Below, in pieces: positions 8,986 to 18,038 of a stretch of 57,179 nucleotides of DNA; position 1 is the stretch's first letter, and every line of letters starts with the position of its first letter. The translations under genes were made by a program, and so were the position numbers. Under the pieces are notes generated by a model that was given only the letters and a program-made list of their open reading frames with translations, was not told where the DNA came from and searched no databases. Source of the DNA: Bacteroidaceae bacterium (GTDB taxonomy: Bacteria; Bacteroidota; Bacteroidia; Bacteroidales; Bacteroidaceae); the NCBI GenBank assembly GCA_017619335.1, contig JAFZSP010000035.1, forward strand, positions 1 through 57,179, read 5' to 3'.

Positions 8986-10880
8986 TAGTTTGTATCGCAG
9001 AGAAACCCTCTGTGGCCAGGGACATCGCCAACGTCTTGGGTGCCACTCGTGACTGTGGAGGTTATATAGAAGGAAACGGTTATCAGGTTACATGGACCTT
9101 TGGTCACCTTTGTGAATTGAAGGAACCCCACGAGTACTCCCCGATGTGGCGACAATGGTCTTTGTCCTCACTGCCGATGATTCCACCCCGTTTCGGCATC
9201 AAGTTGAAAGATGACAAAGGTGTGGAGAAGCAATTCGCTGTCATAGAGAAGCTGATGCAGGCCGCCGACGAGATCATCAACTGTGGTGATGCCGGACAGG
9301 AGGGTGAACTCATCCAGCGGTGGGTGATGCAGAAGGCCCAGGCCCACTGTCCTGTCAAGCGCCTGTGGATCAACTCCCTCACGCCGGAAGCCATCCGCGA
9401 AGGGTTCCAGACCCTCAAAGACCAGAGCGAGTACCAGAGCCTCTACGAAGCCGGCCTCAGCAGAGCCATCGGAGACTGGACTTTGGGAATGAATGCCACT
9501 CGGCTTTATACCCTCAAGTACGGTGCCAACAGACAGGTGCTCTCCATCGGTCGTGTGCAGACGCCGACACTGGCGCTCATCGTGAACCGTCAGCATGAAA
9601 TCGACAACTTCAAGCCCGAAACCTATTGGGTGCTCACCACCCTCTACCGCGACACCACTTTCACCGCGGTGATGGAAGAAGGCGACCGAGGCTTCAAGAC
9701 CCAGGAAGACGGCGAGAAGGCGCTGGCCGCCATTCGCGAATTGCCCTTCACCGTCCTCAGCGTGGAGAAGAAAGCGGGTCGTGAAGCGCCACCCCGACTC
9801 TTCGACCTGACCTCCCTGCAAGTGGAGTGCAACAAGAAGTTCGGTTATTCTGCCGAACAGACCTTGGGCCTCATACAGAGTCTTTATGAAAAGAAAGTGG
9901 CCACTTATCCGCGTGTGGATACAACCTTCCTGCCTGATGATGTCTATCCGAAATGCCCTCAGATTCTGGCTAATATGACACCTTATGCAGGCTTCATCCA
10001 GCCCCTCACGGAAGGTGGCAAGTCCCTGCAGAAGAGTTCAAAGGTATTTGACAACAGCAAGGTTACCGACCACCACGCTATTATTCCCACTCCCGTGCCC
10101 GTGACTTCTGCTTTTCTCACCGATATGGAAAAGCGTGTCTATGACCTCATTGCGCGTCGCTTCATCGGTGTCTTCTATCCCGACTGCCGTTTTGAACAGA
10201 CTACCGTGTTGGGTGAGGTTCGCAGTGAAGGCCTTCACGCTGGCACGTTCGATGACTTTGTGCCTTTCCGTGCTACAGGCAAACGCATCACAGATCCCGC
10301 ATGGCATGTGCTCTGGGAAAAGAAGAAAAAGGCTGAAACTCCGGATAATCCGGATAATCCGGAAAACACGGAGAATCCAGAATCTTCTGAAGAGCGCACG
10401 CTCCCCGCTTTCAAGAAAGGCGAAACCGGTCCCCACACGCCCAATCTGGCGGAGAAACAGACCACACCTCCCAAGCCTTACACCGAGGCCACGTTGCTGC
10501 GGGCGATGGAGACGGCAGGTAAGTTGGTGGACGATGACGAACTGCGTGACGCCTTGAAAGAGAACGGTATAGGGCGTCCTTCCACGCGCGCCGCCATTAT
10601 CGAGACACTGTTTAAGCGCAACTACATCCGTCGAGTGCGCAAGAGTCTGGCTCCCACACCAACAGGCGTTGAACTCATCAGCCTCATCCGTGAAGAGCTC
10701 CTCAAGAGTGCCGAACTCACAGGTATCTGGGAGAAGAAACTGCGACAGATAGAGCGTCACGAGTATGATGCAGCCACCTTCATCGGCGAGCTCAAACAGA
10801 TGGTGACAGACATCGTGAATGCCGTTCTTCAGGACAACAGCAACCGCCGCGTACCAGTTTCCGGCCCACCTGCACAATAA
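8982..10880 (+). CDS. topB: DNA topoisomerase III (type IA)
   Basis: A 632-residue type IA topoisomerase that passes single strands and unlinks DNA. It begins with the Toprim motif IAEKPSVARDIANVLGA, has the acidic NCGDAGQEGELI motif, and the active-site Tyr309 in VATYPRVDTTFLPDD. GIGRPSTRAAIIETL is the conserved part of domain I/III. It ends at about 630 residues without Cys4 zinc fingers, as is usual for TopB. A low-complexity ETPDNPDNPENTENPESSEE stretch (nt about 10338-10390) interrupts a region that is normally shorter. It overlaps folA by 4 nt, an unusual partner for folate genes. Confidence 0.95.
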   Translation: MIVCIAEKPSVARDIANVLGATRDCGGYIEGNGYQVTWTFGHLCELKEPHEYSPMWRQWSLSSLPMIPPRFGIKLKDDKGVEKQFAVIEKLMQAADEIINCGDAGQEGELIQRWVMQKAQAHCPVKRLWINSLTPEAIREGFQTLKDQSEYQSLYEAGLSRAIGDWTLGMNATRLYTLKYGANRQVLSIGRVQTPTLALIVNRQHEIDNFKPETYWVLTTLYRDTTFTAVMEEGDRGFKTQEDGEKALAAIRELPFTVLSVEKKAGREAPPRLFDLTSLQVECNKKFGYSAEQTLGLIQSLYEKKVATYPRVDTTFLPDDVYPKCPQILANMTPYAGFIQPLTEGGKSLQKSSKVFDNSKVTDHHAIIPTPVPVTSAFLTDMEKRVYDLIARRFIGVFYPDCRFEQTTVLGEVRSEGLHAGTFDDFVPFRATGKRITDPAWHVLWEKKKKAETPDNPDNPENTENPESSEERTLPAFKKGETGPHTPNLAEKQTTPPKPYTEATLLRAMETAGKLVDDDELRDALKENGIGRPSTRAAIIETLFKRNYIRRVRKSLAPTPTGVELISLIREELLKSAELTGIWEKKLRQIERHEYDAATFIGELKQMVTDIVNAVLQDNSNRRVPVSGPPAQ

Positions 10881-10907
10881 ATAATAAGGTACGCGCGTTA
10901 TATAAAG

Positions 10908-13577
10908 GTGAAACGGTTTTCATCTATACTCCTTTTCATCCCCCTTTTGCTGCTGCTGGCCTGTAACGCCGAAAGCAATCTGCGAAAGGGTGACCAATAC
11001 TTTGCCCTCGGCGAGTATTATGATGCTGCTGCCGAGTACAAAGCCGCCTACTCCAAGACGGCCACCAAGGATCGTGACAAACGTGGAGAGCGGGCCCTCA
11101 AAATGGCAGAGTGCTACCGGCGCATGAACTATACGGCCAAAGCCATTGGTGCCTACCAGAATGGCATCCGTTACACCGAGAAAGCACTGTCTGACCGCCA
11201 AAAAGCAGAAGCGCTGAAGGAAGAAGCGAAGATTGCGAAAGAGAAAGAAAAGGAAAAAGGCAAGGAAACGAAAGAGAAGATTTCTGCCAAGTCTGGCAAG
11301 AAACAGGTGGAAGACGAGGCCCGCGCTGCACGCAAACGGAGTCGTGCTGCCCAGCAGGACAGCCTGCAAGCGGTGGCGAAAGCCAAGAAAGAAGCCGCGG
11401 AAGCCGAGAAGGCAGCCATCAAAGCCGAGAAAAAGGCACTGAAAGAGGCCGAGAAAGCAGAGAAAGCAGCCCAAAAGGAAGCAGAGAAAATCGAGAAAGC
11501 CGCCAAAAAACAAGCCATCAAAGAAGCGAAGGCTGCCCAGGCAGCACGAGACACGGTCGAGCACAAGAATTTCTTCCGCAAGTTGCTGGACCTGAATCCT
11601 TTTAAGGAAAAGGTGGATTTGGAAGCTATCTCGGACCAGATAGACCTGAGTGGCATCAAGGAGAAAATCGATGCCATCAAGGAGGAGATGGCAGAGGCTG
11701 CCAAGCAGAAACGGGAGAAACAAGGACCCGTGGACCCCGACTCGCTGGCTGAGGTCACCATTCTGGATGCTACCTTGAAACTCGCTCGCCTGCAGCACAA
11801 GAACGGCGACTACAAGAATGCCATCAAGAACTATGAGGCTTTCATGGAAGGCTCCCGCACCAATACCGCCTTCTCCCCACAGCAGGACACGCTGGCACTG
11901 AACGGCCTGATCGGTGCCCGCCAAGCCCCCATTATGAAACAGAAGCCCACGCTCTACACCGTTAGGAAGGAACCGTTGCTGAACTCCCGCCGTGCCGACT
12001 TCTCACCCGCCCTGTTGGGCGACGATTCGGAGTTGCTTTACTGGACCAGTACTCGTCCACAAGCCACTGGTGATGACCTCAGCGGCATCACGGGCACCAA
12101 GTATGCCGACATTTTCTTTTCCAAGAAGGACGACAAGGGCAAGTGGTCGGCTCCGGAAAAGGTGGAGGGTGAGCTGAACACAGAACAGGAGGAAGGCGTC
12201 TGCTGCTTCACGCCTGATGGGAAGACCATGTATCTCACCCGCTGTACTTCTGATTCAGACTATCCCCGTTACGCCCAGATCTACACTTCCCAGCGCAGCG
12301 ACGCCTCCTGGAGCAAACCGCAGGAGCTGAAAATCTCCAAGGACACACTCTCCTGTTTCGCCCATCCAGCCGTCTCACCCGACGGACGTTGGCTGTACTT
12401 CGTCAGTGACATGCCTGGAGGTCACGGCGGTAAGGACATCTGGCGCATCAGTATCGAAGGCAAAACCCTGGGCGGAGCAGAGAACCTCGGTGCTCCCATC
12501 AATACTCCCGGTGACGAACTCTTCCCGACCTTCCGTCCCAACGGTGACTTGTATTTCTCCAGCGACGGCCATCCCGGAATGGGCGGTCTGGACCTCTTCG
12601 TGGCCCAACAAGACACCGTTTCACACAAATGGACCGTCAAGAATCTGGGCTGTCCCATGAATTCTGCGGGCGACGACTTCGGCATGACTTTCGAGGGCGT
12701 GTTTAACCGCGGCTTCTTCTCCTCCAATCGTGGCGACGCCCGTGGCTGGGACCATCTGCTGAGCTTCGAGTGTCCCGAGGTGCTGCAGACCGTTCGCGGA
12801 TGGGTCTATGAGAAAGACGGTTATGAGCTGCCTGCCGGACTGGTTCACATGATTGGCAATGACGGTACCAACCAGAAAATCAGCGTGCGAGGTGACGGCT
12901 CCTTCACCGTTGTCGTTCAGCCGCTGGTTGAATATATCTTCCTCGGCACCTGCAAGGGTTACCTGAACCACGTGGAGCAGTTGAAAGTGGATACCAGCAG
13001 CGTCAGTCAGGAATATGTCCTCCAATTCCCACTGGCCAGTATCACGGCACCTGTGTTGGTGCGCAATGTCTTCTATGAGTTTGACAGCGCAGCGCTCACT
13101 GAGAGTAGCACGGCAGCCCTGGATAGTCTGGTGACACTGCTGGAAGAGAATCCCAACGTGACCATCGAGCTCAGTTCTCACTGCGACTATCGCGGCAACG
13201 ATGCCTACAATGAGCGCCTCTCCCAGCGACGTGCCGAGAGCGTGGTCAACTACCTGATAGAGCACGGCATTCCTGCCGACCGCCTGACACCGAAAGGTTA
13301 CGGCGAGAGCCGGCCCAAGATTGTCAAACGCCGTATAGCCGAACAGCACGCCTTCCTTCACGAGGGCGACACCCTCACCGAGGCTTTCATCCGCGCTTTA
13401 GACACTGAGGAGAAACAGGAAATCTGCAATGCGCTGAACCGTCGCACAGAGTTCCGAGTACTGCGAACCACCTACGGACTTTTTGACAAACCCGTGGCAA
13501 AACCCGAACCTGCAGCCGCTGTGAAGGAACCAGAATCGGCTGCAGATACCCTTCCAGAGGAAGAAAACATGCCATAA
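10908..13577 (+). CDS. PorE-like TPR / beta-propeller / OmpA lipoprotein
   Basis: An 889-residue envelope protein starting at GTG 10908, since no usable ATG follows. The signal ends in lipobox LLAC (Cys19). Then come TPR helices (about 24-90), a Lys/Ala/Glu-rich coiled coil (about 95-285), more TPR (KNGDYKNAIKNYEAF), a PD40-type propeller (about 365-620; FTPDGKTMYLTRC, VSPDGRWLYFVSD, FRPNGDLYFSSDG), a carboxypeptidase-regulatory-like fold (about 625-700) and an OmpA peptidoglycan-binding domain (VFYEFDSAAL, LSQRRAESVVNYL, GYGESRP). This order is that of PorE (PG1058), which ties the T9SS to peptidoglycan. The coiled coil roughly accounts for the extra length over the 670-residue P. gingivalis protein. 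Several proteins in the window carry T9SS-type tails, in keeping with such a role. The ortholog call itself is inference. Confidence 0.8.
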   Translation: MKRFSSILLFIPLLLLLACNAESNLRKGDQYFALGEYYDAAAEYKAAYSKTATKDRDKRGERALKMAECYRRMNYTAKAIGAYQNGIRYTEKALSDRQKAEALKEEAKIAKEKEKEKGKETKEKISAKSGKKQVEDEARAARKRSRAAQQDSLQAVAKAKKEAAEAEKAAIKAEKKALKEAEKAEKAAQKEAEKIEKAAKKQAIKEAKAAQAARDTVEHKNFFRKLLDLNPFKEKVDLEAISDQIDLSGIKEKIDAIKEEMAEAAKQKREKQGPVDPDSLAEVTILDATLKLARLQHKNGDYKNAIKNYEAFMEGSRTNTAFSPQQDTLALNGLIGARQAPIMKQKPTLYTVRKEPLLNSRRADFSPALLGDDSELLYWTSTRPQATGDDLSGITGTKYADIFFSKKDDKGKWSAPEKVEGELNTEQEEGVCCFTPDGKTMYLTRCTSDSDYPRYAQIYTSQRSDASWSKPQELKISKDTLSCFAHPAVSPDGRWLYFVSDMPGGHGGKDIWRISIEGKTLGGAENLGAPINTPGDELFPTFRPNGDLYFSSDGHPGMGGLDLFVAQQDTVSHKWTVKNLGCPMNSAGDDFGMTFEGVFNRGFFSSNRGDARGWDHLLSFECPEVLQTVRGWVYEKDGYELPAGLVHMIGNDGTNQKISVRGDGSFTVVVQPLVEYIFLGTCKGYLNHVEQLKVDTSSVSQEYVLQFPLASITAPVLVRNVFYEFDSAALTESSTAALDSLVTLLEENPNVTIELSSHCDYRGNDAYNERLSQRRAESVVNYLIEHGIPADRLTPKGYGESRPKIVKRRIAEQHAFLHEGDTLTEAFIRALDTEEKQEICNALNRRTEFRVLRTTYGLFDKPVAKPEPAAAVKEPESAADTLPEEENMP

Positions 13578-13634
13578 TCACCTTTTTTCTGCAAAAAGTT
13601 TGCATTTTATGGTGCGTTTTTCAGCAGAAAAGCG

Positions 13635-13642
13635 TACCTTTG
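13635..13642 (+). promoter_or_regulatory. -7 promoter box TACCTTTG of the corA gene
   Basis: TACCTTTG matches TAnnTTTG. The leader to the ATG at 13817 is about 165 nt, unusually long, and contains cgttaaacg/taaacgtt-like short repeats. I saw no known Mg2+-sensing fold, but the length leaves room for leader control. Confidence 0.5.
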
Positions 13643-13816
13643 CGGCCGTTAAACCATCCTTTATCCATAAATGGACGATTATCATCAACGTAACACTGAG
13701 TAAGGGACGGAGGTTCGCAGCGCAAGGCCGGGCCTCTCAGTGCCCGCCAATCTTTCTAAGTCAAACGCTAAACGTTCAAGCTAACCGCTCAACGTTAAAC
13801 GAAACAAAAGAAGACT

Positions 13817-14743
13817 ATGCGAACCTTTTGGAACACAAAGAAGGGTCTGCGCACCCTGGAAGAATGGGTACCCAACTGCTGGGTACAAGTGACCTGCCCC
13901 ACGCAGGACGATGCTGATTTCCTGCAGAAGGAATTGGGAATCCCTGATTATTTTCTCGATGACATTGCCGATACTGAAGAGCGTGCCCGTTATGACTACG
14001 ATGACGGCTGGATTCTCATCATCCTCCGCATTCCATACGTCAAGGAGGTCAAGTCACGCACGCCCTACACGACCATCCCCTTAGGTATCATTCTGAAGGA
14101 CGACATCTGCATCACGGTGTGCAACTTTGAGACCAACCTGATGATAGACTTCGTGACCTACCAGCAGAAACGAGGCGTGGGCTTCACAGACAGTGTCGAT
14201 CTGACCTTCCGCCTCTTCCTCTGCACGGCTGTCTGGTTCCTGAAACGCCTGAAACAGATTAACGCCCGCATTGAGGCCGCCAAGCTGCACCTGGACCGCA
14301 AGGTGGTCAACACCGACCTTATCGCCCTCTCACGTCTGCAGGACAGCCTCACCTACTTCGCCACTTCCATCCGAGGCAACGAGACCCTCCTCTCCAAGCT
14401 GAAGTTCAAACTCCCTGTCGATGAGCTGGATGCAGATCTCATCGAGGACGTGGGTATCGAGATGAACCAGGCCCGGGAAACCACTGGTATTTACTCCAAC
14501 ATTCTGGAATCTACGATGGACACCTACGCGAACATTATTAATAATAATATGTCCACCGTGATGAAGACACTGACCCTCGTTTCCATGTTCCTCATGGTAC
14601 CGACTTTGGTCGCCAGCTTCTTTGGCATGAACCTGATTAACGGAATGGAGACCGAACCGCTTGGTTTCCCCATTGCTGTGGCGATTTCTGTGTTGCTCAC
14701 ACTGGCGTTTTGGTGGTATTCCAGGCGGAAAGCGTGGATATAA
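13817..14743 (+). CDS. corA: CorA-family Mg2+/Co2+ transporter
   Basis: A 308-residue inner-membrane divalent cation channel. The large N-terminal cytoplasmic part (about 1-245) is followed by two membrane segments: TLVSMFLMVPTLVASFF and PIAVAISVLLTLAFWWY. The signature GMN is at residues 270-272 (FFGMNLING) at the end of the first span, as in all CorA channels. The loop NGMETEPLG joins the spans, and the C-terminus is short and basic (SRRKAWI). The start at 13817 gives a full-length protein. It follows the PorE-like gene by 240 nt and has its own promoter box. Confidence 0.92.
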   Translation: MRTFWNTKKGLRTLEEWVPNCWVQVTCPTQDDADFLQKELGIPDYFLDDIADTEERARYDYDDGWILIILRIPYVKEVKSRTPYTTIPLGIILKDDICITVCNFETNLMIDFVTYQQKRGVGFTDSVDLTFRLFLCTAVWFLKRLKQINARIEAAKLHLDRKVVNTDLIALSRLQDSLTYFATSIRGNETLLSKLKFKLPVDELDADLIEDVGIEMNQARETTGIYSNILESTMDTYANIINNNMSTVMKTLTLVSMFLMVPTLVASFFGMNLINGMETEPLGFPIAVAISVLLTLAFWWYSRRKAWI

Positions 14744-14857
14744 AGGGTTTTTATATCATTTTTTTCCGCTTTTGTTAGGTCAAACGAAATTTTTTGTGTT
14801 AATTTGCGCGCCTTTTGGCGTAAATAACCCTTATCAGCTACTTAAACTGTAAGCAAA

Positions 14858-16864
14858 ATGACTGAATCCAACGAACTGCAGCCCAAGCCCGAGACCGAGC
14901 TTCAGGCCGCGGAAGTACAAGCAGCGCCTGCGCCCGAGACTCCCGAGACGCAGGCCGAAGAGAACATCCCCGAATCCGCTCCCGCCGAGGAACCCGCACC
15001 CGTCGAGGAGGTTGCATCCCCTGAGGAGCCCGCACCCGCCGAGGAGGCACCGGTAGTGCTCGACGGTTCACCCGCCGAGGAAGCCCCCGTCGAGGAAGCC
15101 ACCTCCTCCGAAGAGGAACCCGCCCGTCCTGTCTTTGAGACCAAAGAGGCCGTGGTGGATCGCCTCCGTGAAATCGAGGCCGAGGGCAATGGCGGTGAGA
15201 AGAACGAGCTGGACCTGCTTAAGCAAGTCTTCTACAAACTCCACAAAGCCGCACAGATGGCTGCCCGCAACGCTTTCATCGAGAGCGGCGGAGCACCCGA
15301 GGACTGGCGCGCAGAAATCGACGGTGCCGAGGAGAATTTCAAGGCCATCATGAACAATATCCGCCAGCGCCGTGCAGAAATCGCCGAGGCGCTGGAACGC
15401 CAGAAGGCCGAGAACCTGGAGAAGAAACAGGCCATCATCGAGCGCATCAAGGAACTGGCCACCTCACCTGAGGACGTCAGCCAGCACTTTGACGAGTTCA
15501 AGCAGCTCCAGGCACAGTGGAAAGAGCTCGGAGCCGTGCCCGCAGAGCGCGCCACAGAAATATGGAAGAACTATCAGCACCACGTAGAGCAGTTCTACGA
15601 CCTGCTGAAACTGAATATCGAAGCCCGTGAATACGACTTCAAGAAAAACCTCAGCGCCAAGGAACGTCTCATCGAACTGGCAGAGAAGTTGGCCGACGAG
15701 GAAGACATCATCGCCGCCTTCAACAAGCTCCAGAGCCTGCATGCAGAGTATAAGGAGATAGGCCCCGTGGCCAAGGATCTTCGTGACCAGATTTGGGAAC
15801 GCTTCAAGGCTGCCAGCACGATCATCAACAAGCGTCATCAGGAACACTTCGAGGGCATCAAGGCCCAGGAAGAAGAGAGTCTGCAGAAGAAGACCGAGAT
15901 GTGTGAGCGCGTGGAAGGAATTAACCCCGAGGAACTTACCTCCTTCGCCCAGTGGGACGAGAAGACCAAGGAGGTCATTGCCATGCAGGCCGAGTGGAAG
16001 ACCCTGGGCTTCTCCGGACACAAGCAGAACAATATCATCTTTGACCGCTTCCGTGCCGCCTGTGACCGCTTCTTCTCTGCCAAGGCAGAGTACTTCCACT
16101 CCATCAAGGACGAGCAGAGCGAAAACCTGGAGGCCAAACGTCGTCTCGTGGAGGAGGCCGAGGCCTTGCAGGACAGCACCGAATGGCGCAGCACCAGTGA
16201 CAAGCTCATTGAGCTCCAGAAACAGTGGAAGACCATCGGCGCCGTGCCCCGTAAGTACAGCGAACAGCTCTGGAAACGCTTCACCGCCGCCTGTGACCAC
16301 TTCTTCGAAGCCAAGAACGAGGCCACTGCTGGTCAGCGTGCCGAAGAGAAAGAGAACCTCGAGGCCAAGCGCAGCATCATCCAGCAGTTGCAGGCACTGG
16401 CTGCCGACACCGCTTCTGCTTCCCTTGAACGTGTCAAGGAACTGCAGGCTCAGTGGAACGAAACAGGACACGTGCCTTTCCGCGAGAAGGACCGTCTTTA
16501 CAAGCAGTACCGCGCTGTGGCCGACGAGCTCTACAAGCACTTCGGCGCCAGCCAGACCCGCCGCCGTTTAGAGGGGTTCCAGCGCAGCGTGCGCCAGGCA
16601 GTGGCAAAGGGAGAAAGCACCCTCAGCCGGGAGCGCGAACGCCTCCTCCGCCTCTTCGAGACCCGCAAGGCAGAGATTCAGACCTACGAGAACAATCTCA
16701 ACTTCCTCAATGCCAAGTCAAAGAGCGGCAATAGCCTCGTGGCAGAGATGAACCGCAAGGTGGAGAAACTGCGTGAAGAACTCGACCTCCTTGCCAGCAA
16801 GATCCGAGCCATCGAGACCGAGATGCGTGCTCCCACCGGCGAGGATGCTCCCGAGGAAGCGTAA
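14858..16864 (+). CDS. DUF349 repeat protein
   Basis: A 668-residue soluble, strongly helical protein. Residues 1-75 are a disordered Pro/Ala/Glu segment (EEPAPVEE and similar). The rest consists of DUF349 repeats marked by W-K-x(3-4)-G spacing: LQAQWKELGAVPAERATEIWKNY, LHAEYKEIGPVAKDLRDQIWERF, MQAEWKTLGFSGHKQNNIIFDRF, LQKQWKTIGAVPRKYSEQLWKRF and LQAQWNETGHVPFREKDRLYKQY. A long C-terminal coiled coil follows. DUF349 proteins have no established biochemical activity. There is no signal peptide or membrane span, so it is cytoplasmic. A strong hairpin follows the stop. Confidence 0.85.
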   Translation: MTESNELQPKPETELQAAEVQAAPAPETPETQAEENIPESAPAEEPAPVEEVASPEEPAPAEEAPVVLDGSPAEEAPVEEATSSEEEPARPVFETKEAVVDRLREIEAEGNGGEKNELDLLKQVFYKLHKAAQMAARNAFIESGGAPEDWRAEIDGAEENFKAIMNNIRQRRAEIAEALERQKAENLEKKQAIIERIKELATSPEDVSQHFDEFKQLQAQWKELGAVPAERATEIWKNYQHHVEQFYDLLKLNIEAREYDFKKNLSAKERLIELAEKLADEEDIIAAFNKLQSLHAEYKEIGPVAKDLRDQIWERFKAASTIINKRHQEHFEGIKAQEEESLQKKTEMCERVEGINPEELTSFAQWDEKTKEVIAMQAEWKTLGFSGHKQNNIIFDRFRAACDRFFSAKAEYFHSIKDEQSENLEAKRRLVEEAEALQDSTEWRSTSDKLIELQKQWKTIGAVPRKYSEQLWKRFTAACDHFFEAKNEATAGQRAEEKENLEAKRSIIQQLQALAADTASASLERVKELQAQWNETGHVPFREKDRLYKQYRAVADELYKHFGASQTRRRLEGFQRSVRQAVAKGESTLSRERERLLRLFETRKAEIQTYENNLNFLNAKSKSGNSLVAEMNRKVEKLREELDLLASKIRAIETEMRAPTGEDAPEEA

Positions 16865-16876
16865 AGAATATGACTT

Positions 16877-16904
16877 GCCCGCATCCCGAAAAAGGGGTGC
16901 GGGC
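16877..16904 (+). terminator. Rho-independent terminator after the DUF349 gene
   Basis: GCCCGCATCCC (16877-16887) pairs over 11 bp, with one G-T pair, with GGGGTGCGGGC (16894-16904). The loop is gaaaaa and a T-rich tail (gatttgtctttt) follows. Confidence 0.8.
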
Positions 16905-16920
16905 GATTTGTCTTTTCGCT

Positions 16921-16928
16921 TATCTTTG
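16921..16928 (+). promoter_or_regulatory. -7 promoter box TATCTTTG of secreted cassette 1
   Basis: TATCTTTG lies 45 bases before the beta-helix gene. The leader after it (aatcatttatcaaacaataaac) is partly kept before cassette 2 at 23845-23868, where no TAnnTTTG box is seen directly upstream. Confidence 0.5.
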
Positions 16929-16973
16929 CACCATCAAACACAAGTATAATCATTTATCAAACAATAAACAACA

Positions 16974-18032
16974 ATGAAGAAACTTCTTACTTCCATCCTG
17001 TTTGTCACCATTGCGTTCTCAAATGGTGCACTTGCTCAAAACAATCTGGTGGCGACACTGGAGCACAATGACACTTTGTCTGTGTTCTATGGGGTTGATG
17101 CTCTGAAATCAGCACACGATGCATCCGCCGACGGAGATGTCATCACCCTCAGCAGCGGAACGTTCAATGCCAGCAACATTACAAAAGCCATTACATTACG
17201 CGGAGCAGGGATGGAGTTGGACACCATCAATCATATAGAGCCAACCATCATCAGTGGAAATTTCCAGATATCAGCCAATCACGACACTTATAAGGTCACA
17301 TTGGAAGGGTTGTATCATGACGGAAGCATCAACTTGAATGGCTTGTTCATCAGTCATGATTCTTACAAATTATATACCCTTCGTGATGCTATTTTCATGA
17401 AGTGCAGGTTAGGATCAATCGTTTGTAATTATACTACAGGATATTACGTGTCAGATTACGCCTATGCTTATATGGAGAACGTCCAGTTTGTGAACTGTAA
17501 GATTACAAAGTCTGCACCGCTTTCCGGTACCGCATCGTTCACCAACTGCTATGTGACGAATCTCTACAATCATCATTCTTCATTCGCTGTTGAGGTCGAT
17601 AATTGCGTCCTGGTTTATACTGGTGGTATAAAGCCCAGCCAGTCACCCAATTCCACATTCCGAAACAGCTATATATATCTGGACCCCAACAATGTGGATA
17701 CAACCAAGGATATGTATCCATCATCTGTCACCTTATATAACAACGTTGCTAATGATGGTTTCATTTACCAGAATGCAACCAACGACACCAACAAGTCTGC
17801 AGGGTTAGAAGAAGTCTTCAAGACCTTCACGGGAACCTACACAGACGCAGAATCCTTCCAACTGACCGAAGCAGCTAAGACCACGTATCTGGGCAACGAC
17901 GACACACAAATCGGGATGTATGGCGGCACACTGTCCTACGATCCAGCCCCTTCAAATCCGCGAATCTCAAAGTTCATCGTCACAGCAAAGCCTGCCGAAG
18001 GAAAACTGGAAGTTCAACTGGAAGCAAAATAA
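16974..18032 (+). CDS. Secreted beta-helix-like protein, cassette 1 gene 1
   Basis: A 352-residue secreted protein of unknown function. Signal peptide MKKLLTSILFVTIAFSNGALA is followed by QN. The opening LKSAHDASADGDVITLSSGTF...ITKAITLRGAGME is the first coils of a right-handed beta-helix of the pectate-lyase or NosD kind. Later coils carry repeated NC and FxNC positions (QFVNCKI, SFTNCYV, VEVDNCVL, FRNSYI). The C-terminus (ETFQLTEAAKTTY-like, then MYGGTLSYDPAPSNP and VQLEAK) lacks the GKK sorting tail found in its two partners. No catalytic residues of polysaccharide lyases are evident. It leads a three-gene operon, 6 nt before the next gene. Its paralog is at 23872. Confidence 0.8.
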   Translation: MKKLLTSILFVTIAFSNGALAQNNLVATLEHNDTLSVFYGVDALKSAHDASADGDVITLSSGTFNASNITKAITLRGAGMELDTINHIEPTIISGNFQISANHDTYKVTLEGLYHDGSINLNGLFISHDSYKLYTLRDAIFMKCRLGSIVCNYTTGYYVSDYAYAYMENVQFVNCKITKSAPLSGTASFTNCYVTNLYNHHSSFAVEVDNCVLVYTGGIKPSQSPNSTFRNSYIYLDPNNVDTTKDMYPSSVTLYNNVANDGFIYQNATNDTNKSAGLEEVFKTFTGTYTDAESFQLTEAAKTTYLGNDDTQIGMYGGTLSYDPAPSNPRISKFIVTAKPAEGKLEVQLEAK

Positions 18033-18038
18033 CTGATT

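Noticed and set aside
13642..13816. Mg2+ riboswitch in the corA leader
   Set aside because: The leader is long, but I could not see a conserved riboswitch fold.
15464..16540. Long minus-strand open frame opposite the DUF349 gene
   Set aside because: Leu-rich artefact of the Glu/Lys codons of the real gene.
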